A program made the position numbers and the translations under genes. Below the pieces are notes generated by a model. It was given only the letters and a program-made list of their open reading frames with translations, searched no databases and was not told the origin of the DNA. From Anarhynchus alexandrinus (lineage: Eukaryota; Chordata; Aves; Charadriiformes; Charadriidae), in assembly GCA_008711295.1 (NCBI GenBank), contig VUYV01000289.1:713532-777531 (forward strand): DNA of 64,000 nt, read 5' to 3'. Positions 48,171 to 60,300 of the stretch are shown here, one piece after another (the first letter of the stretch is position 1; each line of letters starts with the position of its first letter).

Positions 48171-50079
48171 ATATGACCATCATGAGTACAATATGTTCAT
48201 TACACATAATTGTAGGTGCATAAAAGTATACATTACATTCAGTCTGTGAACATTGTCTTTAAATCATTTTTGCTTTGGTTTCTATAGTACTACTGCTGAA
48301 AGTTCCTTTAAATACTCGCAACTAGATGATCTGGGTTTATATGTTTTTTCCAACGTGAAAATCACAGATTATAAGAAGAACTATTTTTCTTCCTGACATA
48401 CTAGCTAAAACATACCGAGATATATTTATATCCATAACCAATGACACATTCATTTTAATGCTTAACTAGGCAATAAAAATGCACAAGAGTATTTAAAGAA
48501 TAACTTATCATGCTGAATTCAATCATATTTCAGCAAGGAGTCTCACTATTGTGCCTGTTGATACATGTTCTGTACTTCGACTCTCTCCCACCATGAAAAG
48601 AATTGAGAGTGTGGAAACTGGATGAAAACAAAATGGAAGGAACTAGCTATTTAAATAATTTACATTTTTGCACTTCTTTGTAAGTCATTGCACACTGTAG
48701 GCCAGTATAGAAACACAAACTACATTTTCATGTAATTTAACAGAAAAAACAAGCGATAAAAAAACGCTAGGTACTACTGAGCTACAGAACTTGAAATATT
48801 CATGGGAAAAATACCCCACCAAAATGCAGATAAATTATAACCTGTAATATATTTCTAATCATCTTTGTTTCTGTAGATATGCTAATGAAAAATATCATAA
48901 AACTTGCTGGAAAAAACATAAGCTTGCTGTAATATACTGCCTTTAGGCAACAAACTGTCTAACTTTTCAAGTAGCAATTTGAAATAATGTATTAACATAG
49001 TTAAAGGGAATCCCAGGAAGTTGTCATTTCACCTGTTGATGTTACAAGGTTATATCATATTGCTGTTACAGCATTTGTACAACCAGAGGTCAAAAGGACA
49101 TTGAAAGCCTGTGCTGATATCTGACTGTAGTCCAGATGTATTAGAAAGCGAAACAGAAAACAGTGATTTTATATGAGAATGGCAATGGTCATTAGAGCTC
49201 AAATATTCAATGGTATAAAAACAGTGGAAACTCTTCTATCTCTCCTCCCAAACCCAAATTTTAAAAAAGTTACGCACATGCTGAGCAACAATTAGATACT
49301 ATATGATATTGAGGGCTGTTCTCACCTAAAACTATAGGTTGGTTTTGCGCTCTGGAAGTCACCATGAAGAGCAGGAAGCAATCACAGCATTTTGCTTGTC
49401 ATCTCACAGCTCTTCTGTAAGTGTTTATCTCCAAAATTCGATGGTAAAAAATTTAAACTACCCCAACCACAAACATGCAAAAAATTTGCCAGCAAATATT
49501 TCTAAGAACGTTCCAGTACACAATATAAACCACTCTCACTATCATATCTACTTCTGTCAAACAGTGACAACTAACAATGGCAGAATTTTGTATTTCCCCC
49601 CCCCTTGCTTATTCTCTACATTAAGGATTTATAAAAAATTAACAGCTCTAAACTTAGAATAGAAGAAGCCCAATATCTGCCTGATTTTCCAGCTGCATGC
49701 AATTCAACCATTTTCCTCAAATTTACTACAATTATACGTCTGAGTCATATATTTCTAATACACAAATCAGCAAGTCACATTATATTTGCTTGGCTGCATT
49801 TGCAGATATGGTTAATCCCACTTCCCTCATCCACAGGCACAAGAGCCCATCATAAAATGTGGTTGCTAAATATTTACGGTACAAAAATATCGATCATCAG
49901 CAATACTGTGAATACTTTCTTTTCCATGGAGATTGTGTCTGCATTTGATGAATATGTGTCCATGGCCTCTAGAGCTCCAATTAAAAAGTGTATTCTGACA
50001 CAACTTGCTTCGAGGTAAACTTTCAGACATGCATTAGTAGTACTTCCTCTGAAATTCTACAGACACCATGGCTCAGCCC

Positions 50080-50338
50080 ACTCAAGTTGCACCAGGGGAG
50101 GTTTAGATTGGTTATGATTAGGAGAAATTTCTTCACTGAAAGGGTTCTCAAGCACTGGAACGGGCTGCCCTGAGAAGTGGTTGAGTTACCATCCCCGGAC
50201 ATATTTAAAAGACACGTAGATGTGGCACTTAGGGTCATGGTTTAGTGGTGGACTTGGCAGTGTTAGGTTTACGGTTGGACTCGATGACCTCAAGGGTCTT
50301 TTCCAACCTAAATGATTCTATGATTCTGTGAGTCTATG
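50080..50338 (+). mobile_element. CR1 LINE, 3' end fragment
   Basis: Plus-strand copy starting ctcaagttgcaccaggggag, with the block coding for FRLVMIRRNFFTERVLKHWN (the conserved C-terminal RT motif), the 3' UTR (gacttggcagtgttaggttt) and a tail gattctatgattctgtgagtc. It is of the same subtype as the copies at 31592 and 63196. The frame runs open from 49988 only to 50173 and then stops, so it is inactive. Confidence 0.95.
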
Positions 50339-52796
50339 CTGTGTCCTGCCTGACACAAGCACAGCTTTTGGAAACCTGATAGTATTGTATGCCCTTAAGT
50401 GCTTTTCCTCCTGCAATTATTGAGTGACTCTTTAGTTTGTGCACTGGAATATTGAACACATTTCTGCTTAGCTGGGTTTTGTTCACACATCTTCCAGGGG
50501 TTTAGGGTTTTTTTGTTGTTTGGGGTTTTTTTTTGTGGTTTGGTTGGTTTATTTTCCACACTGCTTTGGATGTGTGAGGATACATGGGTAAAAGTCAATG
50601 AAGAATTACAGGTTTTAATTAAGCTTGTGGGTTTTCCATTGTTGATCAGTTTTAATTAAAGGTGGCCTGGCAGCAATTTTCTTACATATCACTAAAATTG
50701 GGAGGGAGGAGGTTAGCCTTTGGAAATAGGATGACAGTAGTATAGAGATTATACTCAAACCCCTGAATTAAACACTACTATGCATCTGATTTTTTTTTTG
50801 TTCCTTTAGTATTATTTTAGAGACAAATATTGCTGCAGTTAGATTTTCAGATTACAGCTGATAGGCTTTTGGTGTTAAAAATTTCTAAGAATATTTTAGG
50901 AAATACAATTGACTATACTGTCTATTGATAGATTATTGGGTGATAGTAGTGGTGGAAGACTGGTGTTTATCCCAGCTATCTTTATCTAAAAGATAGGATC
51001 TAGGCTAAACTAGTTACATAGGTTATTTCTATAGTCAGTAAATAAAGAGAAAGACACTTTGAAGCAGCATTCGTTCCCCTTTTAAAATTGCTATCATGTC
51101 AATGTCAATGAGTCATCTTTGGAATTGTTAGTCAGTAGACATTGACTGTGTAGGGAGCCTAAAACAGCTAGTTTAGGTAAGATAACTAAAGTCTAGTGAC
51201 GTAAACCTAAAAAGATGTTATTCTATAAGTAGAGAAGATAGTATGTCCTGGAAGAGACAGTGACAAGTTTAAACCAACATAACGTGTCAAAGGGCTATGA
51301 TTCAGTCTCAGTCTAAATGCAAAGTATGATCTGAACTGTGCCCTCTGATAAAAAGGAAGTTACATTGGCCAGTAGTAGTAGAAGGGTTAAAACCCTCTTA
51401 ATACCACATTTTTACCTGCCTGAACAGCACTACACCTCTATGGGGAAAAGGTTAAAACCCTCTTAATACCACATTTTTACTTCTCTGAGCACTACTACAC
51501 CAATACGGGGAAAAGAGAGATGAACTGGCTACATTGCTTTAATATTTCCGTCTCTTAACGGCAGATATACAGAGGATGATACTGTCACAGACTCAAAAAT
51601 TTCTGTCACAGAGTTGTTTTACAGTTAGTTTCCAAAAGAATTGAGTTTCCTCAGAACACAGCTCACGTTTCTGCTGCAGAAAGAGTGCTGAGGTCCCCGG
51701 CATATTCATTGGACCATTGTTGATTTAGGAGCTAAAGACGCTCATCAGGAGAATTTGTCAGCAATTTGAAATCCTAGCAGCAAATAATACAAGCTCTTGT
51801 GTTTTACTGATGAGAATGAAAGTTCAGCATCTATAATTACATTAGAAGAACCTTTGGACAAAATCTTCTAAATTTGTACTAATTTCTACATGTATCTTTG
51901 ATCCTAGAATAGCATAAGAAAAAGAGCATTGATTTTCAATATTCTGGAAGGCTGCTATTCTTAGGACCATACAGAAGTGTTGGTGAATGAGTAACTTTAA
52001 TGTAAATATAGCTCAGGCTTTTTTTTTTAGCTCAATACCTAAATTATTTTTTTAAAAAAAGAAAACCAACCCTTTTGAAATTCTCTACAGTCTAATATTA
52101 TTATTCTCTGCCACTTCCAACTACTATATGGCAGTTTCTATAAAATGCCTTACTGATGTAGCAAAAAAATCTGCATTACATTCCATGCACTAAATGGATA
52201 TTAACTGTTAAGATACTGTGGTCCTAACTGAAATATACAGAAGTCGACTGAAGACTCAGTGGTGTTCAAACAAGTCCCAGAATCCACAGTGTGAAAAATA
52301 ATATAATGAAAACAATGGAAAAGTTCCTGTTCTGGAAAATACTTTTCTGGTAAAATGACAACTTGTCATCTGCTGCTGGAAACCTTCTAGATCATATCCT
52401 TAATAGTTTTCTTATTGCTGATTACCAGTTTTTATATGATACTTAAGATGTAAATTAAAATTTAAATCAAAACCTGAAACAAATTCTTTCTACTGCACAG
52501 GTGTGGGGTTTTTTCATCTTAATACATTTAAAAAAAAAAACAAAAACAAAACACACAACCAACATTATGTGCTGTGCCACTTTTTTGACAATCTGGAGGT
52601 CAGACAATGACATCCATCCATCCTGACACATATTCACAGCCAGGTAACTAGTATCATTTTCTCAGTGTAATAACATTAATTCTGTGGTTCTGTGATTCTG
52701 AGTCTAATTTTCTGCAAATGTTCTATTCACTCACATCAGAAGCTTTCATTAGAAAAAGATTACCATGAAAACATTGTTCAGCTGTGTCCCAAATCT
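50339..52796. other. Unique AT-rich DNA with a 65-bp tandem duplication
   Basis: No gene recognised apart from the tandem duplication at 51385-51514 and short A/T runs (for example at about 52528-52552). Confidence 0.55.
51385..51514. repeat. 65-bp tandem duplication
   Basis: Two head-to-tail copies, 51385-51449 and 51450-51514. The first 31 bases of each are identical (ggttaaaaccctcttaatac and following), while the second half has diverged. Each copy starts with a small inverted repeat (ggtt-aa-aacc) and ends ggggaaaa. It is of no family I recognise. Confidence 0.9.
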
Positions 52797-53284
52797 GGCT
52801 GCATTAGGCAAAGCGTTGCCAGCAAGTCAAGGGAGGCGATCCTTCCCCTCTACTCAGCACTGCAGAGGCCACACCTGGAGTGTTGTGTCCAGTTTCAGGC
52901 ACCCCAGTACAAGAGAGACATGGTCGTATTTGAGAGAGTCCGATGAAGGGCCACAAAAATGGTAAAGAGACTGGACTCTCTCTCCTGTGAGGAAAGGCTG
53001 AGAGACCAGGGCTGTGTAGCCTGGGGAAGAGAAGGCTCAAGGAGGATCTTATGAGTATATGTGAATAGCTGAAGGGAGGGTGCAAAGAAGAAAGAGCCAG
53101 GCTCTTTTCAGTGGTGCCCAGTGACAGGACAAGACACAACGGGCACAAAATGAAACACAGGAGGTTCCATCTGAACATCAGGAAACACTTTTTTACTATG
53201 AGGGTGACCAAACACTGGCACAGGCTGCCCAGTGCAGTTGTGGATTATCCCTCCTTGGAGTTATTCAAAAGCCACCTGGACATG
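52797..53284 (+). mobile_element. CR1 LINE, 5' part of a copy split by an LTR
   Basis: It begins ggctgcattaggcaaagcgt, within the RT C-terminal region, and continues with segments coding for [18 protein letters not shown] and later the [20 protein letters not shown] motif, in two frames with stops between them (one at 52944-52946). At 53285 the CR1 text is interrupted by the LTR and resumes at 54428. It belongs to a third CR1 subtype, different from both the AFQYLKGAY and LYNYLKGGC types. Confidence 0.92.
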
Positions 53285-54427
53285 TGTATTGGGTTTATAA
53301 GGCAAGATTTTTTTTTATTTTTTTTTTTGGGGGGGGGGTAGGAGGTCTGCAAATGTGGCTTCTGTGAGAAGAGACCAAAAGCTGCTCCCATGTTGGACAC
53401 AGCCAGTTCCAGACTGCTCAAAGATGGACCCAACACTGGCCAAAGCTGAGCCAGTCAGAGATGTTGGTAGTACCTCTGTGATATCATATTTCATAAAGGG
53501 TAAAAAATGCTGCACAACAGCAGTGGAGGGATAGGAGTGAGAACATGTGAGACAAACAACTATGCAGACACCAAGGTCAGTGAAAAAGGAAGGGGAAGAC
53601 ATACTACAAACACTGGAGTAGAGATTCCCCTGCAGCCCATGGTGACAACCATGGTGAGGAGGTTTTTCCCCTGAAGCCTACAGAGGTCTAGGTGGAGCAG
53701 ATATCCACCTTGCAGCCCATGGGGGACCCCATGCCAGAGCAGGTGGATGTGCCCTGAAGGAAGCTGTGACCCTGTGGAGAGTCCACGCGGGAGCAGGCTC
53801 CAGGCAGGAGCTGCAGCCCGTGGAGAGGAGTCCATGCAAGAGTACGTTTTCTGGCAGGACCTGTGACCTCATAGTGGATCCACATTGGAGCAGTCCATTC
53901 CTGAAGGACTGTACTCCATGGAAAGGACCCACGCTGGAGCAGTTCTTGAAGAACTGCAGCCCATGGGAAGGACCTATGTTGGAGTAGGTCATGAAGGACA
54001 ATATTGTATGGGTGGGACCCCATGCTGGAGCAGGGGAAGAGCATGAGGACAAAGGAGTGGCAGAGGCAAAGCGTTACGAATTAACAGCAATCCCCATTCC
54101 CCATCCCACTGCGCTGCTCTGGGGAAGGAAGTAGAGAAGTTGGGAGTGAAGTTGAGTCTGGGAAGAAAGGAGGGCTGTGGGGAAGGTGTTTTTTAGATTT
54201 GTTCTTGTTTCTCATTATCCTACTCCTACTCGATTGACAATAAATTAAATTAATGTCTCCAAGTTGAGTTTGTTTTGCTCGCAATGGTAATTGGTAAGTG
54301 ATCTCCTTGTCGTTATCTCAACAAGTGAGTTTTTTTGTTATATGTTGTCCCCCTGTCCTGTTGAGGAGGGGGCATGATAGACTGGCTTAGTGGGCACTTG
54401 GCAGCTAGCCAAGGTCAACCCACCACA
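53285..54427 (-). mobile_element. Avian ERV solo LTR, long variant, nested in CR1
   Basis: A 1.14 kb element on the minus strand running from tgtattgggtttataagg to the complement of the family start (the plus strand ends gtcaacccaccaca). It has TG at its left edge and CA at its right, as an LTR should. The minus-strand start and its first ~350 bases align with the LTR at 9304. The middle (about 53630-54040) is a tandem array of 40-60 base units absent from that copy. A T-rich then G-rich homopolymer stretch lies near its 3' end (53308-53339). No gag, pol or env sequence is attached, so it is a solo LTR. The long open frames inside are by-products of the tandem units. Confidence 0.88.
53630..54040. 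repeat. Tandem array inside the LTR
   Basis: At least six diverged units of about 40-60 bases share a core reading, on the plus strand, roughly ctgcagcccatgg, then ggaccca-gctggagcag, then ctgaagga. Unit borders blur because of divergence. Such arrays inside LTRs often hold repeated transcription-factor sites, but none is shown here. Confidence 0.85.
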
Positions 54428-54535
54428 ACCTGTCCCTGAGCAAATGGTTCTAGGTGGCCCTGTCGAGCAGGAGGTTTAGACCAGATGACCTCCAGAGGTA
54501 CCTTCCAACCTCATTCAGTCTGTGATTCTGTGAAA
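54428..54535 (+). mobile_element. CR1 LINE, 3' part of the split copy
   Basis: The CR1 resumes with acctgtccctgag, then gttctaggtggccctg, gaccagatgacctccagagg, taccttccaacc and a tail ctgtgattctgtg. This completes the copy starting at 52797, so the two parts were contiguous before the LTR inserted. Confidence 0.92.
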
Positions 54536-55569
54536 TAGACCTTAATTATTTGGAATTCTGAAAGCATTCAATCCTCTCTGAAACATCACTGCATCACATA
54601 GCATTTCTGCAAAATCAGTATCTGTATACTTGTACAAACACAGTATTTAGCTTTGTATCTTCCATCTGCTTTAAGGTCCAGATTGATGGAGTATGTTCTT
54701 ATTGTGTGTGGTTGGAGTGGATAGAGTTGTGGATTTAACACAATGGGTCACTTTCTGCGTTGTGTAGAATCAAAAGTTTGGGGAAGGGATCAACAGAGTG
54801 ATTTCACATACTTGATCTTTTCTGAGGTTCAGGAAATACTTCCTGTAGAGCAATGGACTGAGAGCAGTAAGGTCCACAATAGATCATCTTCTCATGGATA
54901 TTTGTCACTTGTTCTTTTCACCCTTGTATTCTGAAGCCCACAAATGAAAAACTAGAAAACATTGTTTTATGAATGTGTTATTTGAAAATGTAGGATATAG
55001 ATACCAGAGAAATTCTGGTTGGTTTTAGTCCTTTAAAAAATATTTTATCTGTTCAAAATATTTAATAATAGGGAAGTCCAGATACATCTTTTTTTCTTCT
55101 AATATTAAGATTTGAGATAATTTCTGGAAAGACTCTCATAATTCTTGATTGACAATGATTTCTTTCAGAAAATGAAAATCCCCAGAAAGTGGAACAGAAA
55201 ATATTTTTGATTAAACACAATAGTATCTTGGATGGAATAAAGCTCTCATGTACATGAAGATGCATTCCTTTTTTTTTTCTTTCCATTTTCAAATCCGTAA
55301 GAGGTTAAATTATGCAAAAGTCCATTGTGTAATATTTTTTCTGTTCTTCTAATATTAGAAACATGGAATTCATACCACCTGTCATTAAATAGCTCTTTTC
55401 CTATTGGCTTCTGTTTAACAATAATCTGCATGTATTAGCCTCAATTTTGAAAAAAAAAAAAAAAAAGAAGGAAGGATAACCTTTAAGTACTTGATTTTAA
55501 GCTCATTGGAATCAACTGGACAGCTCACTTCATCTTCTAAAATAAAAGAAGCTCTAATATAAGCATTTT
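54536..55569. other. Unique AT-rich DNA
   Basis: No gene or repeat recognised except an A17 run at about 55450-55466. Confidence 0.6.
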
Positions 55570-55635
55570 CATAGAATCATAGAATTGTTGAGGTTGGAGG
55601 GGACCTTTAAGATCATCAAGTCCAACCATTCACCA
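55570..55635 (-). mobile_element. CR1 LINE, very short 3' end
   Basis: catagaatcatagaattgtt followed by gaggttggaggggacctt, taagatcatcaagtccaacc and then unrelated DNA. A ~65-base CR1 3' end on the minus strand. Confidence 0.92.
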
Positions 55636-56747
55636 TACTCCACGTTCTTATCATATTTTATTTAATAAGATTGATAGGGTTTTTCTTTTTTTTTTTTATT
55701 TTGGATTGAATTTTTTGGTGTAAATAAAAATTCTTCAAATTCCTTTGTCCTCTTTGGAATTCCATGGAATCCATATGGTATGTTCAAATTCAAATAATAT
55801 TTGGTCTCTTTCATATTTTCACTCACTGCTATGTATATGGTCCAGAAAAAAAAAAAATAGGCTGATTTAACTCCTTCAATTATATTCCATGAAGGTAAAT
55901 AATCAGCTGAACCTTAGAGGTTCAGTAAAACCATAAAGCTATCCCATAATTTTTGGACATGGTGGATAACACAAATCACTTGCTCTTTCCTGGGATTTCA
56001 TGCATCTCAGGAGTACTACAGATGCCAAGTTCCTCCTTTGATGTATACGGTTAGCAGTCAGGAACTGAGATCTACTAGAAAATGAGTTTACAGGGACCTC
56101 AGATTTCTTTGCGGTTTGTTGTGGGATTTTTCCTTTATTGGGTAGACTCGAATCCATTAAAAAAAGAAAAAAAAAGGTCTTTTTTCTGCAAAGGCTCAAA
56201 TGTATCAGTGGCCTAAACTGGTGCTTCTGTAAGATAACGCTTCTTTCTCTTTATTGTTGTGGAGATTCACTCAAGAAATCAATAAACAAAACAATTTTCC
56301 TGCAGTTATATTCTGCATTTGGGGTTTGATTTTTGCACACATACTACTTTGGCATAGATACAACTTTGAAAAGACACAGCACTACTAACAAAGGAGGTGA
56401 AAATGTATGTCTTAAGAGTTAGTGGGTTTGTGCATTTGCTTAGATCCAAATTGCTAAGCAGGTGTGCAAGCAAAGAAAATTAGCATTTCTGAATTCACTT
56501 TATTCATATTCAGCAACATATTTTCTTTACTTTGGCTTAGAATTTTGTAGCTCCAGAAAGCCAAGAAATATGCTAATGCCTGCTTTTTCTACATATCTTG
56601 CAAATACTTTTTTGCATGTATTTACCGTACTGGTTGTTAAGTTTGGAGTTCTCCAGCAACCAGAAGCCTATGGCCCATTCTTTCTTCATCTGTCTGATGA
56701 AGTCATTACCGGTCCTATAGATGTGGTTGCCAAATATTGAAGTAGAT
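55636..56747. other. Unique AT-rich DNA
   Basis: No gene or repeat recognised. Short A/T homopolymers at about 55687-55699 and 55846-55857. Confidence 0.6.
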
Positions 56748-57336
56748 AATCATAGAATCATAGAATGGTTTAGGTTGGAAAGGACCATGAAGATCATCGG
56801 GTTCCAACCCCCCTGCCATAGACAGGGACAGCTCCCACTAGACCAGATTGCTCAAGGCCATGTCCAGCCTGGCCTTGAACACCTCCAGGGATGGGGCCTC
56901 AACAACCTCTCTGGGCAACCTGTTCCAGTGCCTTACCACCCTCAAAGTGAAAAATTTCTTCCTAATATTTAATCTAAACCTGCCCTCTTCCAGTTTGAAG
57001 CTGTTCCCCCTCGTCCTATTGCTACATGCCCTAGTAAAAAGTCCTTCCCCAGCTCTCCTGTAGGCCCCCTTTAGGCACTGGAAGGCTGCAATAAGGTCTC
57101 TCTGGAGCCTTCTCTTCTCCAGGCTGAACAGCCCCAACTCTTTCAGCCTCTCCTCATAGGAGAGGTGCTCCAGCCCTCGGATCATCCTCATGGCCCTCCT
57201 CTGGATGCACTCCAACAGGTCCATGTCCTTCTTATGTTGGGGACTCGAGAGCTGGATGCAGTACTCCAGGTGGGGTCTCACGAGAGTGGAGTAGAGGAGC
57301 AGAATCACTTCCTTTGACCTGCTGGCCACACTTCTT
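56748..57336 (-). mobile_element. CR1 LINE, best-preserved short copy
   Basis: On the plus strand it begins aatcatagaatcatagaatg with two intact tail units, then ggtttaggttggaaaggacc, and runs without frameshift to the antisense of the segment coding for ASRSKEV, ending at cacttctt. The 3' end is very close to the copy at 6785, suggesting the same young subfamily. Confidence 0.96.
56838..57329 (-). pseudogene. CR1 reverse transcriptase, intact C-terminus only
   Basis: A 163-codon uninterrupted frame from MASRSKEV through [20 protein letters not shown], the [19 protein letters not shown] segment, [20 protein letters not shown], and the [20 protein letters not shown] segment to the natural end [11 protein letters not shown] and stop. 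This is the thumb and C-terminal part of the CR1 ORF2 protein, with neither the palm nor the endonuclease, so it cannot be active. The lack of frameshifts points to a young insertion. The first methionine is internal to the RT and is not a real start. Confidence 0.9.
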
Positions 57337-60300
57337 CATGTCACCTCATTTTAGCTATGTAAAAACTGAAGTTCTTGCTCTTGCTGTTGCTCTTGCGCTC
57401 TCTCTCTCATTAGTGGGAATAACTGAATTAATCTTGCTTGTTTTAAATGCTTAGGAAAGGTATGTTGCCCTCTGGAAGTTTCTATAACTACCTGTTGACT
57501 ACAGAAAAAGTTCAGAATCTAGTCTAATTAGGAATCTAACACTGAGAAGGATAGAATGAAATCAGACAATTGTCACTTTTGAAGGCTGGTAAGATCTTAA
57601 TAAACTTTATAGAATTTTGAACAGCTAACACTATTTTGACCAGCTAACACACACATACACCTTGAGTGTTTATATCGTGTTTCCAACAGAGTTTAGTTAT
57701 TTAGATTTATGTCAGGAAAATTATACCAGATTGCTATATCTGTACTTTTAATAAAAGTAAAACTAGTCCTTAAAATGCCATGTATCTTTGATGGTGTCTG
57801 AGAAAATCAGAGGTCACACTAATGCCCTCTTTAAGTGTTATTTCTTTTGAGTTAGCTGGCATCCAGCATTAACAACAATATGAACTATCAAAAGTTTATT
57901 CCAGAAGCTAGCAAGAATGAACCCAAACTTCCCTAACTCCAAGTAAGGACATGTAAATCTAGAACGGGCATTTCATCCTCAGTGGGAATAAACCACCCTC
58001 ACCCTCAAAAAAATGTGCAAACATTTGAGCCAAAACTCATTACCATACAGTGGACAATACAGGCACACATCGTGCTGGGGTACCCAATGACTTACCCTAG
58101 AGTAAAACCTTGAAGCTTCTTCTGGAAAAAGAAGCTGAGATTCAAGATTGTTCTCAAAATGTCAACTTTCCAAGCTTTTTGGTGAGTACCAAAGGCTACA
58201 GAAAAGGTACCATATTACTTTGAGGAGTTAAGGGAATTAGGGTGAATGATGTGTACAATAGATGTCCTACCTTTAGGCTGAAGAGTCTACATGTGTCTTT
58301 GACACCCACAGTACCTGGCAAGACCAAAATCTTAGTTCAGTTACTGCATTGAAACGAAACAGCTCTCTGCCTTACTGTCCTGCCACACACAGAATTTATT
58401 CCACCTGAAATCAGATGCTTCATTTGAATGTATTGAATGAACTGAGTTTCTGATCCTGCCAGGTACCATGGGTGAGTCAAAGATACAGAGAGACCATAGA
58501 TTACTTCCCCCATTAACACAACTTTAGGGCATAAGCCCACTGTGGCTGTTAAGCCCTTTAATGGGTATCTCTTTCAACTTTCAAATATCCCGCAGCAAAG
58601 CTATTAGGATCCTGCTGTGGGGCATGCAGGTAATAGTCTGTCCTCTGTGTGTTGTACTGTGATGAGTCTATTGAGCGGAAACTCTAGCAGCAGCAAAACT
58701 GTGTTCTGGATGAAGCCAGGGGGAAGCAGCAGAGACTGATACCTGGAGTCAGCCAACTGGCTTGTGAGATGCATAAAGGGAACTGTCTCAGGATAGACAA
58801 TCAAAATTAAGTTTTTTTAAAGGAGCATAACTTGCAGCAGTCTGGTGCAGGCAAGATGTGTTACCATAGTGTCACAGTTGGGGAAGATCTAGGATTTGAC
58901 CTTGTGTTATTGTAAGAATTAGGACATTTCTGTGCTCAGGAAAGGTGTAGGTCCATGCTGTAAGTCCATGCTTTGGAGCTAGAGATAGTGGCTTACTTTT
59001 TATGTGCTGTCCCTAAAAAGGCAGCAAAAAAGACAAAGGAATTATTAAGGGAAAACGTGAATGGAATTCCTCCCTTTTGGTATCTGTATCTATCTGAGTC
59101 AGGCATCTCAGGCTGTTTTTGTAGCCAGTGAAGAGAAATGGGCATTTTTCGGGCACAATTCATCTGATATATTTTAGACAGTGACTTTTCAGTGAGATGA
59201 ATCACAGTGTACAAATACTTATTTCTCTGCATTGGCTATAAAGGGAGCCTAAGTGTGACTAGCTCAGACATTTACATCATAGGCATCTGTCTTTGGTCAA
59301 GCGAATGTCATTCTAAGAAGACAATGACCAATGAGTTCTCAAACAATGGGACATACATCCAATATATATATATCTCTCTCAAATATCAGTAATGGAGGAG
59401 TGGACTGAAAGTGTCACCCGAGGAAGTAGGACTTTGTGCATCAGTCAACAAAGTTATTATGTGCTCCTCTGTTGTAGTGATTCCTGGGAGCCTTGTTTGA
59501 AAAGATTCTATCACTCTTGTCATTAAGGGCCACTAAATCTATTTACATCATAATGGGTTAGAAAACCATTGGGTACTGGAGATTTTAGAATCATTTATAG
59601 TAGTGTTTCATATCACTGCTGAGTTAGACTGTTAGTTTCCCTGAGCTCTCCATATTATCACTGGTGGAGAGAAGCTTCTACAAATGGTGATTCAGAACAA
59701 TATTGCAAGGCAGGTGCTCTGAAGGATTCGGTCTGAGCAAAGTGGTACACATGCCATCACATAAGACTCACCACAAAACTAATTTCTGGATTTTAGGAGC
59801 TATTTAAAAATAAGAGACCTAGTGTACCTACAAGGGGACAAAGCTAGGAATTGGTATAGAATGTAGAATAAAAAATCAAATTCTTTTTTAACCTGCCATG
59901 GAGATTTTATAACTATTATTTTGCATTTTTATTTTATTTAAGATATTGTGGATATTTTGGTTGTTTCTCTTCTCAGTTAAAATGCCTTTCTTTACTCCTA
60001 GTATCAGGAGCAACTAAAAGCTAAATTAGCAGTCAATCTTGTTTGAACTTTTCTTGCAGAGAAATGCATTTTTGTAGTGAACGGTTCTTTTATTGTACTT
60101 CTTTTTCCCCAAACTCTAAAATTCCCTTTCCTACCAAAACTATACTATAGTTACTGGTATTGTAAAAATGAGGAAAACAGATGATGAAAGTGCACATTCA
60201 GACTTATAGAACTTATTTTTTAACATATCAAGGAAAGTTCCTCCCTGTTCGTGTATTGTGTTGAACTGAAATAACTGTTTTGCTTATTAGCCATATCTTT

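Larger units (their letters stand above)
45815..50079. other. Unique AT-rich DNA with small tandem repeats
   Basis: No gene recognised. It contains the TTCTA/TTCTC array at 46659-46731 and a diverged 38-base tandem pair at 48095-48170. The 107-codon plus-strand frame at 49339-49662 is low-complexity (many Ser, Asn, His) with no domain and is probably chance. Confidence 0.55.

Noticed and set aside
49339..49662. 107-codon plus-strand frame
   Set aside because: Rich in Ser, Asn, His and Lys codons expected from AT-rich DNA, with no domain, no splice-like border and no codon bias.
53678..54052. Minus-strand frames of 118-124 codons with repeated Trp/Leu/Gln text
   Set aside because: They are translations of the tandem units inside the LTR in two different frames.
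53280..54432. 5-base target-site duplication (acatg/acctg) around the LTR
   Set aside because: Only four of five bases match, and both flanks fit the uninterrupted CR1 sequence, so a duplication is not demonstrated.
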